From: Acetobacter persici JCM 25330
GTDB lineage: Bacteria > Pseudomonadota > Alphaproteobacteria > Acetobacterales > Acetobacteraceae
Length of the DNA: 64,000 nucleotides
NCBI RefSeq assembly: GCF_000613905.1
Contig: NZ_BAJW01000003.1
Coordinates: 25,662-89,661 of the forward strand
Reading direction: 5' to 3'
A program made the translations under genes and the position numbers. This document shows, piece by piece, positions 25,596 to 35,304 of this stretch. A model generated the notes under the pieces. It saw only the letters and a list, made by a program, of their open reading frames with translations, was not told the origin of the DNA and made no database searches. Every line of letters starts with the position of its first letter. Within the stretch, counting starts at the first letter, position 1.

Positions 25596-27113
25596 ATGGT
25601 AACGCACACCACACTCAGACGGGTTTCTCTGGTGTCTTTGCTGCTGATGGGCTGCGCTGTGCTGTCTCCGCTCTCCCATGCAGACTCAACCGGGCATCCG
25701 GCAGGGGTGCGGGCCTCCGTGCCCAAAAAGCGGGTGCAGCCGGGCAGCGTGCAAAAGCCGGTCTCCCAATCGCTGGCCGCGCAAAAACCCGCCGCGCCCC
25801 CGCCTGCTGCCTTGCCGGAAATTGCACCCGCTGCGGCCATGCAGGAGGATATGCCTAAACTGCATGTGGGGAATCTGTTCCACCCAAAGCCCGGCGATAA
25901 ACTGTCATACTGGGATGGGCTTGAGGGGCATCTGAGTATCGAGGCCGGGATTGCAGGCAACCCGTGGACCCGCTCTGGCAGAAACTTTGGCCAGTTCTAT
26001 ACGGACCGCGCCAATACCGTCACGCTCAACCAGATTATGGGGTCTCTCTCGCATCCCGTCACCAGTGTGGGGGGCGGGTATGGCATCGGCTTTGTGCTGG
26101 AAGCCATGTACGGCTCGGATGCCCGGTTTGACCCGACCATTGGCATGGGGTCCGGCTCACTGAACAGCCTGTATCAGTGGGCGCCCACGCAGGCGCATCT
26201 GGATGTGCATCTGCCCTGGCTGTTCCGGCACGGGATTGATGTGCAGATGGGGCAGATGTACGGACTGATGGGGGTGGAGGGCACTCCGGCGCAGGCGCGT
26301 CCGTTCTATACGTTCAATTATGCCTCGGACTATATCGTGCCGTTTGAAACCGTCGGCATTGTCGCCACCATGCATCTGGCAAAACATACGGACTGGATTG
26401 TGGGGATTGATGCCGGGAATTCCACAACATTCGGGCGCTCGGGCAACAATAATAAACCCAAAGGCTATTTCGGTTTTACGTTCAATCATCTTCTGGACGG
26501 CAGGCTGGATGTGCATGCCATTGGGCATTTTGGCCCGCAGGGGAACAACAGCCGCGCCGTGACCTCACCAGATGGATGGACAAGTGCCGGGGCCGGCCCG
26601 CAAGCCAACCGGAAGATGCAGTATAACGGTAACCTGATGGCGGCGTATCATGTGAACAAGGCCGTGACCGTCACGGTCGATGGGGTCTATCTGCATGATG
26701 ATCTGTCTCATGATGATGCCTATGGCGTGTCCACCTATCTGGCGTGGGCCATTCATCCCTGGCTGACGCTCAATGCCCGTGGTGAAATTTTCCGGGACAA
26801 TACGGGCGCAATCATCGCGCAATATGCCAGCTTTACGTCCTACACACGTTCCCTCAGCAACCAGACTTATCCTTATTATGTAGCGCCCCCCACGACGTAC
26901 GGGGCGCTGACGGTCGGGGTTTCCTACCAGCCGCAATTTATCAATAAGCGTCTTGGTCTTGGCTCTCTGACCATCCGGCCGGAAATCCGTCTGGATAAAT
27001 CACTGAATGGCACGCATCCGTTTAATCAGGCAGGCACGGTCTCTCATCCGGTGGTCAATAATGGCACCAGCAACATGCTGTGGTTCAGTTGTGATGCCAC
27101 ATGGGCTTTTTAA
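25596..27113 (+). CDS. Outer-membrane beta-barrel porin (OmpL-like BBP2 type)
   Basis: The 505-residue product has a signal peptide (VSLVSLLLMGCAVLSPLSHA), then a Pro/Ala-rich linker, then long stretches of alternating hydrophobic residues with NPWTRSGRNFGQFYTDRANTVTLNQ and a terminal aromatic residue (WFSCDATWAF), as in outer-membrane barrels. It follows the eut genes by 57 bp and may be co-transcribed, so it could pass ethanolamine or another small solute; that is inference. The ATG at 25596 directly precedes the signal peptide. Confidence 0.75.
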   Translation: MVTHTTLRRVSLVSLLLMGCAVLSPLSHADSTGHPAGVRASVPKKRVQPGSVQKPVSQSLAAQKPAAPPPAALPEIAPAAAMQEDMPKLHVGNLFHPKPGDKLSYWDGLEGHLSIEAGIAGNPWTRSGRNFGQFYTDRANTVTLNQIMGSLSHPVTSVGGGYGIGFVLEAMYGSDARFDPTIGMGSGSLNSLYQWAPTQAHLDVHLPWLFRHGIDVQMGQMYGLMGVEGTPAQARPFYTFNYASDYIVPFETVGIVATMHLAKHTDWIVGIDAGNSTTFGRSGNNNKPKGYFGFTFNHLLDGRLDVHAIGHFGPQGNNSRAVTSPDGWTSAGAGPQANRKMQYNGNLMAAYHVNKAVTVTVDGVYLHDDLSHDDAYGVSTYLAWAIHPWLTLNARGEIFRDNTGAIIAQYASFTSYTRSLSNQTYPYYVAPPTTYGALTVGVSYQPQFINKRLGLGSLTIRPEIRLDKSLNGTHPFNQAGTVSHPVVNNGTSNMLWFSCDATWAF

Positions 27114-27233
27114 AAACTGGATGATACGCCAGACCTCACGCAGACTTTTGGTCTGCTCTGTGTGCATTGTCTCTTGCAAGCCGGGCGTATTCACCCCATC
27201 ATAATAAACGCGGTTGTCTTGTGTGCAGCCGTG

Positions 27234-27376
27234 ACGTTCTCAGGGCAGGGTGAAACTCCCTACCGGCGGTAAGTAACGGTTTTCCGTTATAAGCCCGCGA
27301 GCGCCTGCTTCGGCAGGGTCAGCAGATCCGGTGTAATTCCGGAGCCGACGGTTACAGTCCGGATGAGAGAGAACGG
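27234..27376 (+). ncRNA. FMN riboswitch (RFN element)
   Basis: The conserved text CAGGGCAGGGTGAAACTCCC and ACCGGCGGTAAGT, then AGCCCGCGAGCGCC, CAGATCCGGTGTAATTCCGGAGCCGACGGTTA and AGTCCGGATGAGAGAGAAC match the FMN aptamer. P1 closes with CGTTCTC (27235) and GAGAACG (27375). It lies 128 bp before ribD and should shut the operon when FMN is abundant. Confidence 0.95.
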
Positions 27377-27429
27377 TGCAGACCTTTGGGTCTCCGCGTC
27401 TGGTGCGGAGGCGCAAGGGGTGACCTCTG

Positions 27430-27473
27430 CTATCTGCCCTGAGTCTGTCTGGTAAGATGTTTTGGGCAGATAG
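27430..27473 (+). promoter_or_regulatory. Perfect 10-bp hairpin before ribD (candidate expression platform)
   Basis: CTATCTGCCC (27430-27439) pairs perfectly with GGGCAGATAG (27464-27473) and directly abuts in-frame GTG codons of ribD. No T run follows, so it would act on translation rather than as an intrinsic terminator. Confidence 0.5.
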
Positions 27474-27503
27474 GTGCAGGGTGTGACGCAAAACCCTTCA
27501 GAC

Positions 27504-28505
27504 ATGATGCCGGACTGTGTGGCGCGGGCCTTTGAGGCTGCGATTGCAGACGCATGGCGGTTTGTGGGCCAGACGGCGCCCAACCCGGCGGTTGGCTGCA
27601 CGCTGCTGGATGAGGCCGGGGGCGTGCTGATGGTGGCGGCCCACCACCGGGCGGGGCAGCTCCATGCGGAACGTCTGGCGCTGGAACAGGCGAAGCAGGC
27701 CGGGGTGTTTGACCGGGTGCATACGGCGGTTGTCACGCTTGAACCCTGTAACCACACAGGCCGCACTCGCCCCTGCACGGAAGCGCTGCTGGAGTCTCCG
27801 GTTAAAACGGTCTTGATTGGCTGCCCGGACCCTAATCCCCATGTGGTCGGGGGCGGCGCTGCTACGCTCATAAAAGCGGGCGTTACGGTGCGCTGGCTGG
27901 CGGAAAGCCCGAACGGGGCAGACCTTGCCGCCCGATGCCGTGCACTGCTGGCTCCGTTTGCCATGCGTATGACGCAGGGGCGGCCGTGGATCACGGTGAA
28001 ACAGGCGCTGGATCAGCAGGGCAGTATGGTGCCGCCCGCCGGGCAGACAACCTTCACCACGCCAGACTCGCTCCGGTTTGCCCATGCCCTGCGGCGTGCG
28101 ACCGATCTGGTTATTACCGGCACCGGGACAGTGGTGGCTGATAACCCCTCTTTCACGGTGCGGCATGTGCCCGACCATGCGGAGCGCCGCAGAACTCTGG
28201 TTGTGTGCGGGCAGCAGGCCCATGTGCCCGGATCGTGGCTGGAGCAGGCTCGCACGCGCTTTGATGTGCTGTTCTGCCCAGACCTTAAGGGGCTGCCTGC
28301 TCTGCTGGCTGAAACTCCGGCTTTGTGGGCCATGGTGGAAGCAGGCCCCACGCTGCTGGCCGCTCTGCGGGCGCAGACTATGTGGGATGACTGGCTGACC
28401 ATTCGTCAGGACGCGCAGGGCGCGGACCATTTTTCCGTTTCAACCCGTCATGCAACAACGCCGCTCGCTCTGTTTCCGGAGTGGGCACGGTGCGCTGAGG
28501 AGTAA
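27504..28505 (+). CDS. ribD: Bifunctional diaminohydroxyphosphoribosylaminopyrimidine deaminase / reductase
   Basis: The N-terminal deaminase has the zinc site LHAERLAL and EPCNHTGRTRPCTEAL; the C-terminal reductase follows from RPWITVKQALDQQGSM onwards with DLVITGTGTVVADNPSFTVR. The protein is about 333 residues from ATG 27504; in-frame GTG codons at 27474 and 27483 are alternatives. It performs the second and third steps of riboflavin synthesis. First gene of the FMN-controlled rib operon, two bases before ribE. Confidence 0.9.
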   Translation: MMPDCVARAFEAAIADAWRFVGQTAPNPAVGCTLLDEAGGVLMVAAHHRAGQLHAERLALEQAKQAGVFDRVHTAVVTLEPCNHTGRTRPCTEALLESPVKTVLIGCPDPNPHVVGGGAATLIKAGVTVRWLAESPNGADLAARCRALLAPFAMRMTQGRPWITVKQALDQQGSMVPPAGQTTFTTPDSLRFAHALRRATDLVITGTGTVVADNPSFTVRHVPDHAERRRTLVVCGQQAHVPGSWLEQARTRFDVLFCPDLKGLPALLAETPALWAMVEAGPTLLAALRAQTMWDDWLTIRQDAQGADHFSVSTRHATTPLALFPEWARCAEE

Positions 28506-28507
28506 CC

Positions 28508-29109
28508 ATGTTTTCCGGAATTATTGAATCACTCGGCCTGTGCTCAAAGTCGAACCCGGCGCAAAATCCGTCATGCTGGACGTGGAAACCGGCCTGCGGG
28601 ATGTGGCTGAGGGGGAGAGCATTGCCGTGAACGGCGTGTGTCTGACGGCAACAGCACCGTCTGAAACCGGACGGGTGCAGTTTTTTGTCAGCAGCGAGAC
28701 GCTGGACCGCACCACGCTGGGCGCTCTCCGGGCGGGCAGTTTTGTGAATCTGGAGCGGGCTGTCACCCCCGCCACCCGGCTGTCCGGCCATATTGTGCAG
28801 GGGCATGTGGATGGCACAGCCCGTTTTATTGAAAGCACACCCTCTGGTGATGCGCATCGGGTGGTGTTTGAAGTCCCCGCCAGTCTCCGGCGCTATATGG
28901 TTGAAAAAGGTTCCATCACGCTGGATGGCATCAGCCTGACCCTGAATGAACTCAGTGATGTGAAAGATGATGCGTTCCGCATCGCTCTGATGATCATCCC
29001 GCATACATGGACCCACACCAACCTCGGCAAAATTGCGCCGGGGGATGCCGTGAATGTGGAAGTGGATGTCATTGCCAAATATGTGGAGGTTCTATGTCAG
29101 AACCGGTGA
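28508..29109 (+). CDS. ribE: Riboflavin synthase alpha chain, frameshifted here
   Basis: Starts [11 protein letters not shown]; a base is missing at about 28540 and the frame continues [36 protein letters not shown]. Two lumazine-binding domains with GVCLT in the first and GISLTLNEL in the second are kept, with [11 protein letters not shown]. Repaired length 200 residues. It dismutates two lumazines to riboflavin. Its end overlaps ribBA by 16 bases. Confidence 0.9.
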
Positions 29110-30460
29110 ACAAAATGCCGTTAGTGGCGGCTCAACCGTCTGACGCCCTGCGCCGCGCTGTGGAGGCTCTGCGCGCGGGCCGCATGGTGATTATGGTGGA
29201 TGATGAGGACCGTGAGAACGAGGGTGACCTTGTGATGGCGGCGGAATTCATGACGCCAGAGGCTATGAATTTTATGATTACCCACGCGCGCGGACTGGTG
29301 TGTCTGCCGCTTACCCCCGCCCAGGTGGAAAAGCTGCAACTGCCCATGATGGTGCGGGATAATACCGCCCGGCATGGCACGGCCTTCACCGTGTCCATCG
29401 AAGCGCGGGAGGGGGTGACAACCGGCATTTCCGCAGCCGACCGTGCGCATACCATTCAGGTCGCGGCATCTGAGACGGCTCAGCCGATGGATCTGGCAAC
29501 CCCCGGCCATATTTTCCCGCTGCGGGCGGCCCCCGGCGGGGTGCTGGAGCGGATTGGCCATACGGAAGGCTCTCTTGATCTGCTGCGTCTGGCTGGCCTG
29601 CGCCTGCGGCGGTTATCTGTGAAATTCTGAATGAAGACGGCACCATGGCCCGCCGCCCGGCGCTGGAAGTTTATGGGCAGCAGCATGACATGCCCATTAT
29701 CTCCATTGCGGAACTGGTCACATGGATCAGCGCCCACGGCCTGACGCCGCTTGCGACAGGTACGGAAAACGCAGGCGTTGTGGCGGAGACGCAGGAAGCA
29801 CCAGAGGCGGACAACGCGGCAGAAGAAGCCATGGCCGACCTCGCAACGGCTTCTCTCCCTAGTGCTTATGGCGGGGAAGATCTGGCGATCCATGCGTTCC
29901 GGGATTCCCGTGGCGTGGAGCATGTCGCTCTGGTGAAAGGGAACCCGGCGGTGCAGGGGGCTGTACCTTTGGTGCGGATGCACTCCGAATGTGTGACGGG
30001 TGACGCGCTGGGCTCCTTGCGGTGTGACTGCGGGACGCAGTTACATGCGGCCCTCAGGGCCATAGGCAAAGCGGAAAGTGGCGTGCTGGTGTACGTCCGC
30101 GGGCACGAGGGCCGGGGCATTGGCCTTGTCAACAAGATCCGGGCTTATGAATTGCAGGATGCCGGGCTGGACACGGTAGACGCCAACCACCGGCTTGGAT
30201 TTGCCACGGATGCGCGGGACTGGGCGGCAGCAGCCGGAATCCTGCGTGATCTGGGCGTGGGCCAGCTTGATCTGCTCACAAACAATCCGGACAAAGTGCG
30301 CGCGCTGGAAGCCCGTGGGTTTCTGGTCCGCAAGAGAATCGCTCTGGAAACCCCGGTCAATCCGCACAACCGCGCTTACCTGCACGCCAAGCGGCAACGC
30401 ATGGGGCACAGTCTGAGTCACTTTTCTGTGAGCGATGCGCCTGCTGACGCCACGGTCTGA
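29094..30460 (+). CDS. ribBA: 3,4-dihydroxybutanone-4-phosphate synthase / GTP cyclohydrolase II, frameshifted here
   Basis: Starts [71 protein letters not shown], the RibB domain with its acidic active-site loop. A C has been lost near 29605 from a CCC run; the other frame gives [21 protein letters not shown]. The RibA domain follows: [15 protein letters not shown] (zinc cysteines) and [12 protein letters not shown]. About 455 residues. A Glu/Ala-rich linker separates the halves. Confidence 0.9.
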
Positions 30461-30490
30461 TTTTACACAGTTTTCTGTAAGGATAAGTTT

Positions 30491-30971
30491 ATGAGCACAC
30501 GGAACCCTGTCTCCCTCCCGGACCTCACCCTCACGCCCATGCCGCGTCTGGCGCTGATTGTCAGCCGCTTTAATGAGGACGTAACCGGCGGCCTGCGGGA
30601 TGGCGCTCTGGCATGGCTGGGGGAGCACGGCATTACGGTGGCCGAGGGCGATATTTTTGCAGCGCCGGGTGCGTTTGAAATGCCCCTGCTGGCCCAGACC
30701 CTGGCAAAGAGCGGCAAGTTTGAGGGCGTGATCTGCCTCGGTGCGTGATCAAAGGGGATACGGCCCATTTTGAGTTTATCAGCCTCGGCACCACGGTCGG
30801 CTGATGCAGGCCTCTCTGGCAACGGAAACGCCCATCGCCTTTGGTGTGCTCACAACCTACACGGACGAGCAGGCTAACGTGCGTTCTCGCGATGATGTGC
30901 ACAATAAAGGGCGGGAAGCCGCTGCAGCCTGTGTGGAGTCTCTTGCGTTGCTACGTCAGATCAGGGTCTGA
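30491..30971 (+). CDS. ribH: 6,7-dimethyl-8-ribityllumazine synthase, frameshifted twice here
   Basis: MSTRNPVSLPDLTLTPMPRLALIVSRFNEDVTGGLRDGALAWL matches the RFN(E/D) substrate loop; then APGAFEMPLLAQ. Bases are missing near 30744 (CLG/CVIKGDTAHFEFI) and near 30802 (TTVG/LMQASLATETPIAFGVLTTYTDEQANVRS), after which HNKGREAAAACVESL closes the family pattern. Repaired length 160. It makes the substrate of RibE; the two usually form the lumazine synthase shell. Confidence 0.85.
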
Positions 30972-31021
30972 TGCAGAAGGGCACCATCATGGAGTCAGCA
31001 GCCTTGTAACGCGGGGGAAGA

Positions 31022-32031
31022 ATGAAGCGGGTTACCGTCATCGCAGGTCTTCTGGGGCTGGGGCTGACTGTCTGGATGCTGATGCAGTTCGGCGCGCGCT
31101 CCATTCTCTCTCTTATCATGACAGGCGGCTGGGGTATTCTGGCCGCCACTCTGTTTCATACGGTTCAGGTTGCGCTCTCGGCTCAGGCATGGCGCACCAT
31201 TGCGGGCAATACTCTTGCCCCCGCTCTGTCCTGGCGGGACTATTTTCTGCTGCGCTGCGTGCGGGAAGGGATCAACAACCTGCTTCCCGTAGCGCAGGTA
31301 GGGGGCGAGGTCTGGTCCAGCCGCCTGCTGGCGCGGCGCGGCTTAGGGACCAGAAACGCCGCCGCCGCGACAATCTGTGATCTGACACTTGAACTGCTCA
31401 GTCAGGTCCTGTTCACCTTCATGGGTCTGGGCCTGCTGCTGTTTCTGGTCAAACGCTCCCCCATTACGGATGAATTGCTGGAAAGCGCCCTGATTGCTCT
31501 GGCAATCGGCCTCGCACTGTTTATCAGCCAGTGGCTGGGGGCCGTCGCGTTTGTTGAGGTGCTGCTGGTCAAAATTGCCGGACATCTGGCTGGAGCGGCG
31601 TGGATGGCATCCGTGGGCTGCATCAGGCCGTGCTGGGGCTGTACAAGGTCAAGCGGAATGCGGTTATGGCTCTGTGGCTCCAGTTTCTGGCGTGGGCACT
31701 GGGGGCTGTGGAAGTCTGCCTTATTCTGCATTTTATGGGGTATGACTGCTCGCTCTCGGTCGGCTTTGTGATCGAGGGCGTAGGCGAGGCCGCCAAATCC
31801 GTCGGGTTTGCCGTGCCGGGGGCTTTAGGGGTTTCAGAAGGTGGCTATCTGCTGATCGGCAGCCTGTTTGGCATCAGCCCGGCGCTGGCTATTGCCCTTT
31901 CCCTTATTAAACGTGTGCGGGAAATTGCATGGGGGCTGCCGTCTCTGCTGGTCTGGCAATGGTTGGAACACCGGTGGGATACACAGCATCAGGCCGGGTG
32001 CAAAAATCCGCTTTCCCGCCCCGGTCTGTAA
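31022..32031 (+). CDS. Flippase-like / LPG synthase-type membrane protein (HpnL-like), frameshifted here
   Basis: MKRVTVIAGLLGLGLTVWMLMQFG opens a protein of about 336 residues with several transmembrane helices and the family motif LLPVAQVGGEVWSSRLLARRG. A base is missing near 31597; the frame then continues DGIRGLHQAVLGLYKVKRNAVMALWLQFLAWALGAVEVCLIL and ends SRPGL. It precedes hpnN, and in many Alphaproteobacteria this family accompanies hopanoid genes as HpnL. Lipid substrate not proven. Confidence 0.75.
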
Positions 32032-32144
32032 GCCCGTCAGGCGTGATCTTACATATCCTCCCTTGCATCAGGCCGGTGGGTTGGTCCAAACGAATGCAGC
32101 TTTGGGCCTTGTGCCGTGAACTTTTCAGGATCTGATTGTCAGTC

Positions 32145-34735
32145 ATGCTCTCTGCCCCCATAGGTCGTTTCATTACATTCTGTGCGCGTCATGCCTATGC
32201 GGTGGTGGCCTTGTTCCTGCTCCTGTCCTGCGGGGCGGTGTATGCGGGCATGACATGCCTTGGTGTCACAACGGACACCAGCAAGATGTTGTCCGACCGT
32301 CTGGAGTGGAAGCAGCGCTCGGATGAAATGGGCCGCCTGTTCCCGCAGAAGGAAAACCTGCTGGTGGCGGTGATTGAAGCCGATCTGCCGGAGGAAGGGC
32401 GTGAGACCGCCCGTGTGCTGGCGGAAAAGCTGGCAGCGGACCACACACATTTTGACTTTGCGGAACGGCCGGACGCCAACCCGTATCTTGTCCGCAATGG
32501 TCTGATGTTTCTGGAGCCTCAGCCGCTTTCTCAGGTGTTGAATGATACCATTACAGCGCAGCCGTTCCTCTCAGCCCTGGCGCAGGACCCCTCAGCCCGC
32601 GGGCTGTTTGGTGCGATGTCTCTTATTTCTGAAGGCATCAAGCAGGGGCAGGCAGACGGGCTGAAAAGCTTTCAGACGCCGCTGGCCGGGTTTGCCACCA
32701 ATCTGGAAAAGGCCGCCGCAGGCAGCCGCAGCCCTTGTCCTGGCAGCAGCTTCTGGGCGGCCAGTTGTCTGATCTGGCGGGGCGGTATCAGTTTGTGATT
32801 ACCAAGCCGAAGCTGGATTACGGTTCTTTCCAGCCGGGCGGTGCCGCGTCTGATGCGATGGTGCAGGCCATCAAAACCCTCGAATTTGTTAAAAGCGGGC
32901 AGGCCAAGGTCCACATGACCGGGCAGGTCAAGCTGGATGATGAAGAGTTTGCCACTGTGGCCGAAGGAATGGTCACGGGTCTGCTCGGCTCTCTGGCGCT
33001 GGTAACGCTGTGGCTGACACTGGCGGTGCGCTCCTGGCGCGTTGTGCTGCCCATTGTGGTGACACTGGTTGTGGGCCTGTTGCTGACAACGGGCTTCGCG
33101 GCCGTTGCCGTTGGCACGCTTAATCTGATTTCCGTCGCCTTCGCCATTCTGTTCGTAGGGATCGCGGTGGATTTTGCCATTCAGTTCTCGGTGCGTTTCC
33201 GCGCCCAGCATGCGGATTCCGGGGATGCTGGCATTCTGGAAGCTGCGGGAGACGGGGGAGGAAACGGGGCACCAGATTCTGGTGGCGGCTCTGGCAACAT
33301 CCGCGGGCTTTCTGGCGTTTACGCCCACCGCCTTTCTGGGGGTGGCGCAGCTTGGGCTGATTGCCGGGATCGGGATGCTGGTGGCGTTTGTGTCCACCAC
33401 CACTCTGCTTCCCGCGTTGCTGAAAATCTTTCACCCGAAACTCGACTGCCCCGATATGGCTACGGCTTTATGAAGCCGGTTGACGTTAAAATCCGCCATC
33501 ATCGCCATGTGCTGCTGGGCGTGTTCGGGCTTGTGGCTGTGGCAGGTATTGCGCTGGTGCCCAAACTTCAGTTTGACGGCGATCCGCTGCACACCAAAAA
33601 TCCGAACTCTGAAGGGATGCGCGCCCTGCATCTGCTGATGAGCAATCCGCAGTCCTCCCCATATAGTGCGGAACTGCTGGTGAAGTCTCTGGATGATGCG
33701 CAGAAGCAGGCTGAACGCCTGTCCAGCGTGCCGCAGGTGCATGATGTTCTGTGGCTCGGCTCTTTTGTGCCGACAAAGCAGGATGAAAAACTGGCGCTGA
33801 TTCAGGATGCCGCGTCCATCCTGCTGCCCACTCTGATTGTCCCCAACCCCAAACCCGCGCCAAGTGCGGATGAACTGCGCGCGTCTGCCGCCGCGACGGC
33901 CACGGCACTTGGCGGCGTGCTGGACAAGCTTTCCGCACAGGACCCGCTGCGGCGGATTCAGGCCGCACTTGTTAAGCTGTCCACCGCGCCGGATGCGCAG
34001 GTTCTGGCTGCCAATAATGCTCTGGTGCGTTTCCTGCCGCTCCAGCTTGATCAGCTCCGCACCATGTTGCAGGCAACGCCGGTCACGCTGAAGGACGTTC
34101 CGCCCTCCATTGCAAATGACTATCTGCTGCCCGACGGCCGCGCTCTGGTTGAGGTGCACCCGACAGGCGTGATGTCCAGCAGCGGGGCCCTGCGGAAATT
34201 TGTCACGGCGCTGCAAAAGGTGGAGCCGGAAATTGCCGGAACAGCAGTGGATATTGTGGAAAGCGCCCGCTCTATTGTGCGCGCGTTTGAGCAGGCAGCC
34301 GCAGCGGCCATTATCATGATTGCGCTTATCCTCTTCCTCGCCCTGCGGCGCGTGAAGGATATGCTGCTGGTTCTGGCCCCGCTCATGCTCTCCGCGCTGA
34401 TGACGGTCATTCTGGTCGTGGTGCTGCCGGAAACCCTGAACTTCGCCAACATTATTGCCCTGCCGCTGCTGCTGGGGGTTGGCGTATCCTTCAACATTTA
34501 TTTTGTCATGAACTGGCGCGACGGGGTGAAATTCCCTCTGGCGTCCCCCACGGCACGGGCGGTCCTGTTTTCCGCCCTGACAACCGGCACGGCCTTTGGT
34601 TCTCTGGCGCTCTCACACCATCCCGGCACGGCCAGCATGGGGCGGCTCCTGCTGCTCTCACTGGGCTGCACGCTGCTGGTCACGCTGGTATTTGTTCCGG
34701 CACTTTTGCCCAAACGCCCGATTGATGAAGCCTGA
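32145..34735 (+). CDS. hpnN: Hopanoid transporter, RND family (HpnN), frameshifted several times here
   Basis: Begins MLSAPIGRFITFCARHAYAVVALFLLLSCGAVYAGM. The RND fold has a large periplasmic loop after the first helix, helices near NLISVAFAILFVGIAVDFAIQFSV (the fourth), and a second half with VKDMLLVLAPLMLSALMTVILVVV and VSFNIYFVMNW. Frame slips occur near 32730, 33240 and 33465; between the last two the coding frame is the one reading RETGEETGHQILVAALATSAGFLAFTPTAFLGVAQLGLIAGIGML. About 864 residues. It moves hopanoids to the outer membrane. Confidence 0.85.
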
Positions 34736-34779
34736 GACCGTTAAGGTTTTCTCATAAGAGTAATGCTTTAAAAGCACTG

Positions 34780-34814
34780 AAAAAGCCGTCTTCCGTCAGG
34801 GGAGGCGGCTTTTT
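34780..34814 (+). terminator. Rho-independent terminator of hpnN
   Basis: AAAAGCCGTCTTCC pairs with GGAGGCGGCTTTT across a short loop, followed by Ts. It ends the hpnN transcription unit. Confidence 0.8.
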
Positions 34815-35242
34815 GCCACATCCACGAGCTTTCATGGAAGTCAGATTGCCATAACCGCCATTGCGGAATGTCGGGCTGGTCTTGCCCACGACAGGTTATA
34901 TCTAGAATACAGTTATATATTTTGAAAGTCCGTGTTGATTTTTATGCATTGCGTACGAATTTCCAAAGATTTTATATAGAGTTCAGTTCTGGCGAGAGCA
35001 CCTGTTTTCTGACAAGTTTCCACAATATGGCTATAATACTTTATAGACAGAGACCGCCCTGTTTCCAGAAAATAACATATTTGGCTGAGATTGTTACCTC
35101 TTCAATTCGCACTGCGATAATTGCCATTCATGGCCAAGTGCTACTTATTCCAGATGTTTCCTTCAAAGAAATCTCAGCATCCTGTAAATCGTATTCTTAA
35201 CCTGCTGGGTGCCCTATGTGGCGGACCAAGTAGTAATTATTT
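34815..35242. other. AT-rich intergenic spacer, no gene seen
   Basis: A 428-bp stretch between two terminators. A 110-codon plus-strand frame exists (34868-35200) but its product has no recognisable pattern and no ribosome site. Nothing else, repeat or RNA, stands out. Confidence 0.5.
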
Positions 35243-35280
35243 TAAAAAGAAGGGGCTTTCCGGTTAAAGGAAAGCCCCCA
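35243..35280 (-). terminator. Rho-independent terminator of the Hint-domain gene
   Basis: GGGGCTTTCC (35252-35261) pairs perfectly with GGAAAGCCCC (35269-35278); on the minus strand a T-rich tract follows. Lies just after the stop at 35305. Confidence 0.85.
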
Positions 35281-35304
35281 TCACATCTCCTCTGATAGAA
35301 GCGA

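Noticed and set aside
28508..30971. Programmed frameshifting as the cause of broken rib genes
   Set aside because: The slip sites share no slippery heptamer or downstream structure, occur at different codons and number about thirty in the window. Read errors explain them more simply.
33245..33465. Hydrophilic Gly/Asp-rich segment within the long hpnN frame
   Set aside because: The neighbouring frame encodes the conserved RND membrane segment (LVAALATSAGFLAFTPTAFLG), so the open frame here is only a result of two nearby slips.
34868..35200. 110-codon plus-strand frame downstream of hpnN
   Set aside because: No ribosome site, no domain and odd composition (rich in Ser, Ile and Arg). It lies in an AT-rich spacer between two terminators and is probably chance.
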